A stretch of DNA of 36,824 bases from an uncultured Bartonella sp. (GTDB taxonomy: Bacteria; Pseudomonadota; Alphaproteobacteria; Rhizobiales; Rhizobiaceae), in NCBI GenBank assembly GCA_943913205.1, contig CALTWN010000007.1, positions 1 through 36,824 on the forward strand, given 5' to 3'. The position numbers were made by a program, and so were the translations under genes. Below are positions 8,520 to 17,466 of this stretch, piece by piece. The notes below the pieces were generated by a model that made no database searches, had not been told where the DNA came from, and worked only from the letters and a program-made list of their open reading frames with translations. Position 1 is the stretch's first letter. Each line of letters begins with the position of its first letter.

Positions 8520-8840
8520 ATGGTACAAATATATAAAACATGCTTTTCTATAGCGAGTGTTTCTTTAATAACTCTACTCATACGTATACTACCAGTTTTG
8601 TGTCTTGCGCACCGCGATATACCAGAAAAAGTTAGTAATATTCTTTTATTTATTCCAACATCAATATTAACTACTATAGCTGCAACAGAAATTATACATG
8701 ATAAAGCAGTTTGCTCTTACGGAGTTCCTATCGCTATACCAGCAGCTATTTTATCTTTTATAGCAAGTTATATAAGCCGTAGTTTATTTATTGCCATATT
8801 AACTAGCGTGGTGTCTTATTTTGTTTTACAAAATATATAA
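8520..8840 (+). CDS. azlD: AzlD-family branched-chain amino acid exporter subunit
   Basis: A 106-residue membrane protein with about four hydrophobic segments and the usual small AzlD length. The central charged or polar region IPEKVSNILLFIPTSI resembles the conserved AzlD stretch. AAAAAGG lies about 8 bases before the ATG. The last base of its stop codon is the first base of the recG ATG (TAATG), so azlC, azlD and recG are probably one transcript with coupled translation. Confidence 0.88.
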   Translation: MVQIYKTCFSIASVSLITLLIRILPVLCLAHRDIPEKVSNILLFIPTSILTTIAATEIIHDKAVCSYGVPIAIPAAILSFIASYISRSLFIAILTSVVSYFVLQNI

Positions 8841-10894
8841 TGAAAGAAAATATACTTTTTAGCTCTCTGAGCAACCTACCGGGTGTAGGCGAAAAAACTA
8901 AAGATAAGCTTACAACTTTATTAACACGCATTGTTGAAAGAAGCGAAATAAAAATAATAGATATATTACACAATATACCTCGCTATTATATTGATAGAAG
9001 CGAAATAAGTCTTGTGGCCTACGCCCCTATTAATAAAATTTGTACCTTCAAACTTCAAGTGTTAAAAATATCTTCACCTAGCAACAAATATTCTCGAAAA
9101 AACCTACCAATTAATATCTTATGTAAAGATAATACCGAAACTATTACGCTACAATTCTTTGGTAATAATAACAGGTGGATTACGCAGCAATTTACCGATG
9201 GCGAAGAAATTATTGTTTCAGGAAAAACTAGCCTGTATAAAAATCAACTTACTATTACACACCCAGATTATATATTAAGTATTAAGCAACAGCATCTAAT
9301 GCCCAAAATTGAGCCTATCTATTCTTTAATAAGTGGCATTAGTAATAAAATGTATCAAAAATATGTAAGTGAAGCGCTAAGTCTTGTACCTCAGTTTAAC
9401 GAGTGGATCGATGCCGAATTTATGAGAAAAATGAACTTTCCTAATTATAAACAAGCATTAGCTCAAATACATCAGCCAACCATATTAGACATAGAACGTA
9501 GCTTGCAAAGATTAGCTTATGATGAGCTACTAGCCCACCAATTGGGACTAAAATTTATCAAGCAAAATAAAATTAAAAAAATACCCCATACAATACTAAA
9601 TAATACTATAGCAAAAAAATTAGAAAATTTATTGCCCTTTAAGTTAACAACAGAACAAAAAAAAGCATTTATTGAAATAACTCAGCATTTAGAAGCTACG
9701 CAACCTATGTCTTGCTTGCTACAGGGGGATGTAGGGTGTGGTAAAACCATAGTAGCAGCTTTAGCTATGGTGCAAATGGCTGATGCAGGTTACCAATGCG
9801 CCCTTATGGCGCCTACTGAAGTTTTAGCACGTCAACATTATAGTAAGCTCACGCCACTTTTTACTGCACTTAATATAAAAACTGATATTTTAACAAGATG
9901 CGAGAAAGCGTCACAAAAAACTAAAATAATAGATAACATTCAAAATGGTAAGACTCAAATACTTATAGGTACCCACGCCCTACTATCTTCCAATGTTATA
10001 TTTAAAAATTTAGGTCTTACAGTAATAGACGAACAGCACCGTTTCGGAGTAGAACAAAGAGCCACATTACTTAATAAAAGTAAAATTCCTCATTTACTTA
10101 TTATGACAGCAACTCCCATTCCCCGAACCTTAATATTAACCGAATTTGGTGAAACATCTATAATACAAATCAAACAAAAACCAAAAGAACGCAAGCCTAT
10201 TAAAACTAAAGCACTTTCTAATACAAAAATAGATAGTTTAATAGAACGTATAAAAATTGTGGTTGAACAAGGTGCAAAAATATATTGGATTTGCCCTTTG
10301 ATTGAGGAAAGCCAAACTATTGAGTTGATGGATACAGTAAATAGATATGATATATTGTATAAAATATTCAAAAATAAAGTTGGGCTAATTCACGGTAAAC
10401 AAACATCTACTGAAAAAGAAAAAATTATTGAAGATTTTACCAATGGTACAATCCAAATATTAGTTTCAACTACTGTTATAGAAGTTGGGATAGATATACC
10501 CGACGCCACAATCATGATTATAGAACATGCTGAACGTTTTGGTCTCTCACAACTGCACCAATTGCGGGGGCGCGTTGGAAGAAGCGATAAAAGTTCAAGC
10601 TGCGTTCTTTTATATCAAGAACCATTATCTATTATAGCACAAAAACGTTTAGATATTATGCTGCATAGCGAAGATGGCTTTTATATAGCCGAACAAGACT
10701 TGCTATTGCGGGGTGAAGGTGAAATTTTTGGTACGCGACAGTCAGGCGCTATAAATTTTATATTTGCCGACCTAGCCAAGCATGTACCCTTATTAGAACA
10801 AGCGCGTATAAGGTCTAAATATTTTAATAAAGATGATCTAACGTTACTAAAAATTTACTCTACCGTTACCGACTTTGCTAAATTGCGTGGCTGA
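8840..10894 (+). CDS. recG: ATP-dependent DNA helicase RecG
   Basis: A 684-residue RecG, which remodels stalled replication forks and Holliday junctions. The N-terminal wedge/OB domain precedes the motor. Motifs include Walker A GDVGCGKT (about 297-304), DEQH in VIDEQHRFGVEQRATL (about 396) and motif VI HQLRGRVGRSDKSSSC. QDLLLRGEGEIFGTRQSG marks the conserved C-terminal part. The final residues STVTDFAKLRG are encoded by DNA that on the other strand encodes the conserved GlmS tail, a 40 bp convergent overlap. The original RecG stop may have been lost, so the tail sequence is dictated by glmS. Otherwise full length and apparently intact. Confidence 0.96.
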   Translation: MKENILFSSLSNLPGVGEKTKDKLTTLLTRIVERSEIKIIDILHNIPRYYIDRSEISLVAYAPINKICTFKLQVLKISSPSNKYSRKNLPINILCKDNTETITLQFFGNNNRWITQQFTDGEEIIVSGKTSLYKNQLTITHPDYILSIKQQHLMPKIEPIYSLISGISNKMYQKYVSEALSLVPQFNEWIDAEFMRKMNFPNYKQALAQIHQPTILDIERSLQRLAYDELLAHQLGLKFIKQNKIKKIPHTILNNTIAKKLENLLPFKLTTEQKKAFIEITQHLEATQPMSCLLQGDVGCGKTIVAALAMVQMADAGYQCALMAPTEVLARQHYSKLTPLFTALNIKTDILTRCEKASQKTKIIDNIQNGKTQILIGTHALLSSNVIFKNLGLTVIDEQHRFGVEQRATLLNKSKIPHLLIMTATPIPRTLILTEFGETSIIQIKQKPKERKPIKTKALSNTKIDSLIERIKIVVEQGAKIYWICPLIEESQTIELMDTVNRYDILYKIFKNKVGLIHGKQTSTEKEKIIEDFTNGTIQILVSTTVIEVGIDIPDATIMIIEHAERFGLSQLHQLRGRVGRSDKSSSCVLLYQEPLSIIAQKRLDIMLHSEDGFYIAEQDLLLRGEGEIFGTRQSGAINFIFADLAKHVPLLEQARIRSKYFNKDDLTLLKIYSTVTDFAKLRG

Positions 10895-12678
10895 TCAACA
10901 TCAGTGCCAAGCTGCACCGCTGTATGATAAGCTATAAGTTGTATAGGTATCGCATATATTATAGGCGTTAACATCTGAGTAGCTGTTGGCATTATAATTA
11001 TTTTTATTTTTTGGTCTTTACAAAAACTTGCACCTTTTTCATCTGTAAATAGTGTTACAGATCCACCCCTTGCTAAAACTTCTTGCATATTTGACATTGT
11101 TTTTTCAAACCATTTATCAAAGGGTGCTACAACAATTATAGGTACATTTTCTTCAATTAATGCTATAGGACCATGCTTTAATTCGCCGGCAGCATAACCT
11201 TCAGCGTGTAAATAAGATAGCTCTTTTAACTTTAAAGCGCCTTCCAAAGCTATCGGGTATGAAGTACCACGCCCTAAATATAATATGGTTTGTGCATATT
11301 TAATATTTTGCACAAAACTTTTAATTACATCATCAGTTTTTAAGGTATGATTTATAATTGAAGGCAATTGTGCCAATTGTTCCATATATTTATGAACTAA
11401 CTCCATAGGCAAATAACCACGAACACAGCCGGCCTGTATAGCTAAAGATAACAATACACTAAGCTGGCTTGTAAAGGCTTTTGTTGACGCTACGCCAATT
11501 TCTGGACCACAAAATGTTTGAAAAACATAATCTGCCTCACGCGCCATACTAGAGCTATTAACATTAACAACCACGGCTGTTTTTATATTTTTTTCTTTAC
11601 AATAACGTAAAGAAGCCAAACTATCTGCAGTTTCCCCAGACTGAGATACAAACAAAGCTAAAGTTTTAGGTCTAAAAATAATATCTCTATAACGAAACTC
11701 AGAAGCAATATCATTATCTACACTTATCCCGGCATAAGTCTCAAACCAATATTTGGCTACTAAGGTTGAATAAAAAGCTGTTCCGCACCCAGAAAATGAA
11801 ATATGGTCAATTTCTTTCCAATTTACTATATTGGAATATTCCTTAAATTGCTGCGACGAAAAAGCAATATAATGGGCCAAGCTATGCGCTATCGCCTCAG
11901 GCTGTTCATATATCTCTTTTTGCATATAATGCCGATAATTACCTTTTAAAATCATTGAAGGCTCAATAGCGCTATTAATTATTTTACGATTTACAGATGC
12001 CCCTTTTGCATCATAAATCTCTACATTATCTTTAGCTAACAAAGCTATATCGCCATCTTCTAAATAACTAATGGAATTAGAAAATGGGGCTAAAGCTAAA
12101 GCATCAGAACCTAAAAACATTTCATTGTCGCCATATCCTAGCGCAAGCGGAGATCCATGACGCATTGCAGCTATAATATTATTAAAATCCTTAAACAATA
12201 TAGCTAAAGCATATGTGCCTTTTAAACATCTGCTAACATTTTGTAAAGCTTGCAGAGGTAAATACCCTTTTTTCAATTCATCTGTTATAAGATGCACCAA
12301 AACTTCAGTATCGGTTTCTGAAGTAAATATATAGCCTTGATTTTGTAATGACTTTTTTAACTCAACATAATTTTCTATAATACCATTATGCACAACAGCC
12401 ACTTCATCATTCATATGCGGATGAGCATTATTTTCAACTGGCTCGCCATGCGTAGCCCACCTGGTATGCGCTATGCCTAAATTACCATCATAAGGAGATT
12501 TAGATAAAGCCTTTTCTAGCTGGCATATTTTTCCGCTTGAACGTACTCTTTTAAGCACACCTCCATCATATACCGCTATCCCCGCTGAATCATAACCCCT
12601 ATATTCTAAATTCTTTAAGCCTTGTATAAGTCGTTGAGCTACAGGTTTTGTACCTATAATTCCTATAATTCCGCACAT
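10855..12678 (-). CDS. glmS: Glutamine--fructose-6-phosphate aminotransferase (isomerizing)
   Basis: A complete 607-residue GlmS that makes glucosamine-6-phosphate from fructose-6-phosphate and glutamine, the first committed step to UDP-GlcNAc. MCGIIG at the start supplies the catalytic Cys2 of the Ntn glutaminase domain; HTRWATHG and the GIIENY stretch complete that site. Two SIS sugar-phosphate domains follow (SQSGETADS; the second contains LGRGTSYPIALEGALKLKE). The protein ends in the canonical PRNLAKSVTVE. It lies three bases after glmU, with its ribosome site AAGGAAAAT reaching into the glmU end. The tail overlaps recG on the other strand. No glmS ribozyme or riboswitch space exists between glmU and glmS. 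Confidence 0.97.
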   Translation of the reverse strand: MCGIIGIIGTKPVAQRLIQGLKNLEYRGYDSAGIAVYDGGVLKRVRSSGKICQLEKALSKSPYDGNLGIAHTRWATHGEPVENNAHPHMNDEVAVVHNGIIENYVELKKSLQNQGYIFTSETDTEVLVHLITDELKKGYLPLQALQNVSRCLKGTYALAILFKDFNNIIAAMRHGSPLALGYGDNEMFLGSDALALAPFSNSISYLEDGDIALLAKDNVEIYDAKGASVNRKIINSAIEPSMILKGNYRHYMQKEIYEQPEAIAHSLAHYIAFSSQQFKEYSNIVNWKEIDHISFSGCGTAFYSTLVAKYWFETYAGISVDNDIASEFRYRDIIFRPKTLALFVSQSGETADSLASLRYCKEKNIKTAVVVNVNSSSMAREADYVFQTFCGPEIGVASTKAFTSQLSVLLSLAIQAGCVRGYLPMELVHKYMEQLAQLPSIINHTLKTDDVIKSFVQNIKYAQTILYLGRGTSYPIALEGALKLKELSYLHAEGYAAGELKHGPIALIEENVPIIVVAPFDKWFEKTMSNMQEVLARGGSVTLFTDEKGASFCKDQKIKIIIMPTATQMLTPIIYAIPIQLIAYHTAVQLGTDVDQPRNLAKSVTVE

Positions 12679-12681
12679 CTT

Positions 12682-14058
12682 TTATTTTCCTTCTTTTATG
12701 CTATTTATTTTTTCTTTAATTTTTAAAGCATAATTTTCTTTATTTATTTGTTTTGCTCGCCCTATCGCTAAAGCGTTTTTTGGCACATCATAAGTTACAA
12801 TGCTAGAAGAAGCTACATAAGCCCCAGATCCTATATTAACCGGTGCCACCAGCGAGCAATTTGATCCTATAAAAACATTTTCGTCTATTATAGTTTTCGA
12901 TTTATTAACGCCATCATAATTACAAGTTATAACACCAGCGCCAATATTGGTTTTAAAGCCAACCGAAGCGTTACCTATGTAAGATAGATGATTTACTTTA
13001 CTAAAAGCTCCAATCTTAGCTGATTTTATTTCACAAAAATTACCAACTTTACTATTATTTTCCAAAATAGTTCCTGGGCGCAACCTGGCAAAAGGCCCCA
13101 CCTGCGCCCCTGTTTTTATTTTTGAGCCTTCTATATGGCAAAAACTTTTTACACATGCACCTGCTTCAATATAGCAACCAGGTGCGAAATAAATATTTGT
13201 TTCAAGCTGCACGCCAGCCTCTATAACAGTATCAAAACTAAAATAAATAGATTGCGCATCTTGCATTAATACGCCATTTTCTAGTAATTCTATACGCTTT
13301 TTATTTTGCCAAATATTCTCAATATCATTAAGTTGAAAAGGCGTATTTACCCCCATAACACTTGTAGATTCAACTTCTATAGCTTCAACATTATAGTTAT
13401 TATTATTAGCTATTTTTATTAAATCGGTTAAATAATACTCGCACTTGCTATTATTATTTTCAATTTCAAGCAATAATTTTAGCGCGATATTACCATCTAA
13501 AGCCATAACACCGCCGTTGCAGAATTTTATTTGCTTTTGTTCTAGGGTAGCTTCATTTTCTTCAACTATATCAATTAATTTATCGTCCTGTATTATTAAT
13601 CTTCCATAACCTGTTGGATTATGCGCATTAAAACCAAATACAGCGACATGAGATCCATTACTTAAAATTTTTCTCGCTTTTTCTAAATCTTGAGGTTGTA
13701 TAAGCGGGGTATCACCAAAGCATATAATTATGTCATCATAGCTTTTTTGTATATTATTTAACGCCGTAAGAACCGCATGCGCGGTGCCTAAACGTTCTTC
13801 TTGCTCAACAAAAGAAACATCAATAGACATAAACTTATCTCTATTATTAGCTATATGATTTTTTACAATATCTTCAACTTTACCTGCTTGATCTCCTAAA
13901 ACTAACTTTATATCACTTTGTTTTAAATAGCTTATACTGTCTAATATGTGGCAAATCAGCGGTAAATTTGCAATCTTATGTAACACTTTTGGTAAAGAAC
14001 TACGCATACGTGTACCATTGCCTGCAGCCAATACAATAGTTAAGCACGAACGATCCAT
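12682..14058 (-). CDS. glmU: Bifunctional GlcNAc-1-P uridyltransferase / GlcN-1-P acetyltransferase
   Basis: A 458-residue GlmU catalysing the last two steps to UDP-GlcNAc for peptidoglycan and lipid A. The N-terminal Rossmann-like pyrophosphorylase shows LAAGNGTRMRSSLPKVLHK (about 10-28) and FGDTPLIQPQ. The C-terminal half is a left-handed beta helix of hexapeptide repeats (IGAGVITCNYDGVNK, IGSNCSLVAPVNIGSGAYV), with the acetyl-CoA site. The start is fixed by AAAGGAAA about 7 bases upstream. Directly followed by glmS and preceded by ccdA at 11 bases, so the three are likely co-transcribed. Confidence 0.97.
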   Translation of the reverse strand: MDRSCLTIVLAAGNGTRMRSSLPKVLHKIANLPLICHILDSISYLKQSDIKLVLGDQAGKVEDIVKNHIANNRDKFMSIDVSFVEQEERLGTAHAVLTALNNIQKSYDDIIICFGDTPLIQPQDLEKARKILSNGSHVAVFGFNAHNPTGYGRLIIQDDKLIDIVEENEATLEQKQIKFCNGGVMALDGNIALKLLLEIENNNSKCEYYLTDLIKIANNNNYNVEAIEVESTSVMGVNTPFQLNDIENIWQNKKRIELLENGVLMQDAQSIYFSFDTVIEAGVQLETNIYFAPGCYIEAGACVKSFCHIEGSKIKTGAQVGPFARLRPGTILENNSKVGNFCEIKSAKIGAFSKVNHLSYIGNASVGFKTNIGAGVITCNYDGVNKSKTIIDENVFIGSNCSLVAPVNIGSGAYVASSSIVTYDVPKNALAIGRAKQINKENYALKIKEKINSIKEGK

Positions 14059-14069
14059 GATAATTTCCT

Positions 14070-14807
14070 TTAAAAATTAGCTAAAAATGGAAATAGATTA
14101 ATTATATAGCCAGACACTACGCCTACCTTCCCTGTTAAAAATAGGATACCTGTTAAAATAAGCAATAAACCTACTATTTTTTCTATATAACCTAAATGAA
14201 CTCGAATCTTGCTTAAAAAAACCATAAACCAACGTGAAAAAAGCGCAGCTAAGAAAAACGGAATACCCAGCCCCAAAGAATATATCATTAGTAACAATGC
14301 ACCATCCATTAAATTTTGTTTCTGACTTGCTATACTTAGAATAGTACCTAAAATAGGGCCGATACAGGGTGTCCAACCAAAGGCAAAGGCTGCCCCCATA
14401 AGATAAGATTCAACAAAGCTACGCCCTGTTGTTTTAGTGTGAAAACGATATTCATTAGAAAATACTCTAATCTTGAGTAAACCTATAAAATTTAAACCCA
14501 TAGCTATAATTATAATACTTGAGAGAATCGTTAAAATATTACGATATTTATTTAATAAAACTCCAACTTCACTAGCCGTAATTCCTAAAGTTACAAATAT
14601 TGTTGTAAAACCAAGAATAAATACTAAAGAGCCAATTATCAATCGTGCATATAAGCTTTTATCGCCGCTATACCCCTCTTTTAAATTTTGTATAGTAACA
14701 CCGCTCATATAGCATAAATATGGGGGCACAAGAGGCAATACACAAGGGGATAAAAAAGATAATATTCCAGCCAGAAATACGCTCCAAAAAGATATATTAC
14801 TACTCAC
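14070..14807 (-). CDS. ccdA: CcdA-type thiol-disulphide transporter
   Basis: A 245-residue membrane protein with about six hydrophobic helices of the CcdA/DsbD transmembrane family, which passes electrons from cytoplasmic thioredoxin across the inner membrane, mainly for cytochrome c maturation. The two functional cysteines are visible in FLSPCVLPLVPPYLCYMSG (helix 1) and FGWTPCIGPILG (helix 4). The start codon is GTG at 14807, supported by AGGGG about 6 bases upstream; no better ATG is near. It heads the ccdA-glmU-glmS string. Pairing with glmU has no obvious functional link. Confidence 0.9.
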   Translation of the reverse strand: MSSNISFWSVFLAGILSFLSPCVLPLVPPYLCYMSGVTIQNLKEGYSGDKSLYARLIIGSLVFILGFTTIFVTLGITASEVGVLLNKYRNILTILSSIIIIAMGLNFIGLLKIRVFSNEYRFHTKTTGRSFVESYLMGAAFAFGWTPCIGPILGTILSIASQKQNLMDGALLLMIYSLGLGIPFFLAALFSRWFMVFLSKIRVHLGYIEKIVGLLLILTGILFLTGKVGVVSGYIINLFPFLANF

Positions 14808-14978
14808 AATCGCCCCTATTTATTTCAATAAACTACTATGATAAATATAAACAATTTTATATATAAAAAAACTGTTTTTTTATTTTTTTGGTTATTTTAA
14901 AAAATAAAGCTTGCTTTTTTGATAAAACAACCGTATTTATTTTTCTTGCAACCTTCTTTGTATTTTTACAAAGTTTAA
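14808..14978. other. AT-rich intergenic region between ccdA and tRNA-Lys
   Basis: 171 bases of nearly pure A/T runs between the divergent ccdA and tRNA-Lys. It must contain promoters for both, but I cannot assign convincing -35/-10 pairs: TTGCAA at 14946-14951 is a possible -35 for the tRNA without a clear -10. No gene or repeat array seen. Confidence 0.4.
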
Positions 14979-15054
14979 GAGCGCGTAGCTCAGTCGGTAG
15001 AGCAACTGACTTTTAATCAGTAGGTCCAGGGTTCGAATCCCTGCGCGCTCACCA
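14979..15054 (+). tRNA. tRNA-Lys (anticodon TTT)
   Basis: A 76-base cloverleaf with acceptor stem GAGCGCG/CGCGCTC, encoded CCA end, D-loop AGCTCAGTCGGTAGAGC, T-loop GGTTCGAATCC, and anticodon stem ACTGA/TCAGT with loop CTTTTAA. Anticodon TTT at 15012-15014 reads both Lys codons, which are heavily used in this AT-rich genome. Single gene, upstream of gpt on the same strand. Confidence 0.97.
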
Positions 15055-15080
15055 TTTTAAATGGTGATTTTTTACTTTTT
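15051..15080 (+). terminator. Possible intrinsic terminator at tRNA-Lys 3' end
   Basis: ACCATTT and AAATGGT form a 6-7 bp hairpin that starts inside the tRNA ACCA tail, followed by GATTTTTTACTTTTTT. It may end or attenuate the tRNA transcript before gpt. The stem is AT-rich and short, so strength is doubtful. Confidence 0.4.
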
Positions 15081-15095
15081 TCTAGAGGAATGAAC

Positions 15096-15590
15096 ATGTC
15101 AAATGAAAAAGGGTTTCATATTGGTTGGGAGCAAATGCACCGCGATACCAGGGCGCTTGCTTGGAGTTTGTCTGCTTTAAATAAAGAATTTACATCTTTA
15201 GTAGCTATAACCAGGGGGGGGTTAGTTCCAACTGGCATTATTAGCCGCGAACTAGGCATACTAGTTGTAGAAACCTTAGGCATATCTTCTTACAAAAGCT
15301 ATAATGAACAGAGCCAGCTAAATATTATAAAAAATATTGATGAAAAATTCACAGTGGATGGTGGCAAAGGCGTTTTAGTTGTTGACGATCTTACAGATAC
15401 CGGCAAAACTTTCCAGGCTGTACGCCAAATATTACCAAATGCACATTATGCTACAGTTTACATAAAACCACAAGGCAAGCCTTTAGTAGATAATTATGTA
15501 ACCGAAGTAAGCCAAGATACATGGATTTATTTTCCGTGGGATATGGCATTAAGCTATAAAGAGCCTATAAATAAAAATCATCTTGGTTAA
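15096..15590 (+). CDS. gpt: Xanthine phosphoribosyltransferase
   Basis: A purine salvage enzyme converting xanthine (and guanine/hypoxanthine) plus PRPP to nucleotides. Residues include the PRPP-binding loop VLVVDDLTDTGKT and the early TRGGLVPTGIISREL. The length of 164 residues and the motif WEQMHRDTRALAW at the start match Rhizobiales Gpt. Two in-frame ATGs lie six bases apart (15090 and 15096); I choose 15096 because AGAGGA at 15084-15089 is then 6 bases upstream. The 3' end overlaps the convergent ilvE by 26 bases. Confidence 0.93.
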   Translation: MSNEKGFHIGWEQMHRDTRALAWSLSALNKEFTSLVAITRGGLVPTGIISRELGILVVETLGISSYKSYNEQSQLNIIKNIDEKFTVDGGKGVLVVDDLTDTGKTFQAVRQILPNAHYATVYIKPQGKPLVDNYVTEVSQDTWIYFPWDMALSYKEPINKNHLG

Positions 15591-16659
15591 TTATAATTTC
15601 TGTCCAACCGTAAATATCGCCTTCAGATGCTGATTGAATATTTATAAGTTTTGTACGTATTTTATCAGCAAATGTACCTTCATCTTTATAGTTTAAGCAT
15701 AATTCACCTTTGGCATATTTAAATTTTTTAATAGAAACAATCGAAGCTGCTGTCCCGCAAGCAAATGATTCTTTTAAAACATTGGTTTTTATATCATGTT
15801 TAAGTTCGGTTAAACTATATGGTCGTTCACATACATTCAAGCCAAAATCTTGAGCTATACGTAATACACTATCACGAGTAATGCCTTTTAAAATTGTATC
15901 GCTTATAGGCGGCGTTATTATTTTATTATCTTTTATAAAAAATATATTCATAGCGCCTAATTCTTCAAAATTTTCTCTGTTTATGGCATCTAGAAATATC
16001 ACTTGATCACAATTTTGCTCTAAAGCCTTTTGTTGGGCTGCAAAACTAGCAGCATAATTACCTGCAAATTTAGCAGCTCCTGCCCCACCTGGAAAAGCTC
16101 GTACATATTCTTGTTCTACCCAAATATCAATAGCTAGTTGTAAGTTTTTAAAATAATAGCCTACAGGACTTGCAATTATACAAAAAATAAATTGTGATGA
16201 AGGCTTAACTCTTAATGTTGGTTGGTTAGCAAACATAAAAGGTCTTATATATAAACTACCATCTTTTATGTTTGGCACAAAATCTTTATCCAGCTTAACT
16301 AACTCAGCTATAGCATTTTTAAATATTTCAAATGATATTTCAGGCATGAGCATTCGCTTAGCCGAGCGATTAAATCTTTTAATATTTTCATCCACTCTAA
16401 AAAAACGTATAGCCCCATCAATGCCGCGATATATTTTTAAGCCCTCAAATATAGCTTGCCCATAGTGAAACACCGAACTTGCTGGATGCAAACTCAAATT
16501 ACTAAAAGGCAAAATTTTTCCTTGATGCCAACCTTTATTTTGATTGTAATGCATTATAAACATATGGTCGGTAAATAACGTGCCAAAAGGCGATCCGTTT
16601 AAGGAAGTTTTCAAGGCTTTTGTATCAGATGGGGACTTAGATTTTAAAATTTCAAACAT
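15565..16659 (-). CDS. ilvE: Branched-chain amino acid aminotransferase
   Basis: A 364-residue fold-type IV PLP aminotransferase of the longer (BCAT2-like) bacterial type, catalysing the last step of valine, leucine and isoleucine synthesis or their first breakdown step. FHYGQAIFEGLKIYRG is the N-terminal signature. The PLP lysine is K197 in GAAKFAGNYAAS. ACGTAASIVSIKKF near the C-terminus is the phosphate-side loop. AGGT lies about 9 bases before the ATG. Its last nine codons are read on the other strand as the end of gpt. Single-gene unit as far as can be seen. Confidence 0.93.
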   Translation of the reverse strand: MFEILKSKSPSDTKALKTSLNGSPFGTLFTDHMFIMHYNQNKGWHQGKILPFSNLSLHPASSVFHYGQAIFEGLKIYRGIDGAIRFFRVDENIKRFNRSAKRMLMPEISFEIFKNAIAELVKLDKDFVPNIKDGSLYIRPFMFANQPTLRVKPSSQFIFCIIASPVGYYFKNLQLAIDIWVEQEYVRAFPGGAGAAKFAGNYAASFAAQQKALEQNCDQVIFLDAINRENFEELGAMNIFFIKDNKIITPPISDTILKGITRDSVLRIAQDFGLNVCERPYSLTELKHDIKTNVLKESFACGTAASIVSIKKFKYAKGELCLNYKDEGTFADKIRTKLINIQSASEGDIYGWTEIIINQDDFYL

Positions 16660-16755
16660 AACTTTTTACCTATAAATAAATTCCTAATTTAATGGAACTT
16701 ACTTTTATATATTTTGTTTTATTGGATAACGCAAATTGTACAACGAGGTATTTCC

Positions 16756-17295
16756 ATGACAAAAATAAATTCCGCTAATGATCCTATGATCAATTTACAA
16801 AACAAAGATGCTAAAACTTTAACAAAAAAACGTTCTACATCAGCCTTATGGGCATTTTTAGGCTTTCTTGGTTTCATATTGCTATTATGGCTTGGGGTAA
16901 GTTTATTAAGCTCTTTATTGCACCAACCTGTAGCTAGCGATACTGCTAATACATCTTCCTCTATGGCTACCGATGTAAATAATAGCATAGAACCTACTAA
17001 TAGCTCAATCACAACAAATAGTAGCACAGAACCTAGCAATAGCTCAATGACAACAACAGACAGCACAACAACAAGCGTAACTTCAGATAATCAATTAACA
17101 AACCAAAGCAGCAATACAGCGCCGTTACTAGAAGTTAAACCAGCAACCGCCAGCCCTGCCCCCATTAACATAGGTGACCCAAATGCATCACCTGTGCCTG
17201 TAAACACTGACAGTGCAACCTCAACTAGCGCTCCAGTTACAAATAACTCAGTTGATACTACATCATCGCCTGTAACTAGTTCTAATCCTAGCTAA
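16756..17295 (+). CDS. Unknown single-pass membrane protein with Ser/Thr/Asn-rich tail
   Basis: Not recognised. The longest frame begins at 16714, but the ATG at 16756 follows GAGG by 7 bases and gives a cleaner 179-residue protein. Residues 1-30 are basic and cytoplasmic-like, followed by one hydrophobic helix (about 32-54, LWAFLGFLGFILLLWLGVSL). The remaining 120 residues are low-complexity Ser/Thr/Asn/Pro/Ala without cysteine. A DNA-level tandem repeat encodes two EPxNSSxTT units, and a SPAP/SPVP stretch follows. The long tail is probably extracytoplasmic and disordered, like a wall-spanning linker. It sits alone between ilvE (divergent) and its own terminator before rplM. Function is unknown; it is probably real given the ribosome site and terminator. 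Confidence 0.6.
   Translation: MTKINSANDPMINLQNKDAKTLTKKRSTSALWAFLGFLGFILLLWLGVSLLSSLLHQPVASDTANTSSSMATDVNNSIEPTNSSITTNSSTEPSNSSMTTTDSTTTSVTSDNQLTNQSSNTAPLLEVKPATASPAPINIGDPNASPVPVNTDSATSTSAPVTNNSVDTTSSPVTSSNPS
16981..17055 (+). repeat. Imperfect tandem repeat, two units
   Basis: Two units of about 36 and 39 bases share AGAACCTA and AATAGCTCAAT and code for S-I/T-EP-T/S-NSS-I/M-TT inside the unknown membrane protein. Such in-frame repeats can change copy number by slippage. Only two units are present here. Confidence 0.6.
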
Positions 17296-17327
17296 TAGCA
17301 AAACTCAAAATTTATATTATGTATTTC

Positions 17328-17360
17328 AAAGCAAGTGTAGTACTACACTTGCTTTTTTTG
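17328..17360 (+). terminator. Strong intrinsic terminator before rplM
   Basis: A perfect palindrome from 17331 to 17352 (arms GCAAGTGTA/TACACTTGC, loop GTAC, extended by AAA/TTT) followed by a run of seven T. It ends the transcript of the Ser/Thr-rich membrane protein and insulates the rplM promoter that starts a few bases later. Confidence 0.9.
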
Positions 17361-17362
17361 TA

Positions 17363-17392
17363 TTGACTTGAATAGCTGCTACAGCGTATACT
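17363..17392 (+). promoter_or_regulatory. Sigma-70-type promoter of rplM-rpsI
   Basis: TTGACT (17363-17368) and TATACT (17387-17392) with an 18 bp spacer, placed right after a terminator and about 75 bases ahead of the rplM ATG. This is the best promoter match in the window and fits a highly expressed ribosomal protein operon. The leader is about 65-70 bases and may have a regulatory role, but no structure was evident. Confidence 0.8.
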
Positions 17393-17466
17393 AACTTAGT
17401 TATTTTAAATAACATTAAGCAACAAAAAAAGCCTTATTGATTTAAGGATAAATAAGAGAGTATATT

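Noticed and set aside
12679..12681. Search for a glmS ribozyme/riboswitch upstream of glmS
   Set aside because: Only three bases separate glmU and glmS, leaving no room for one.
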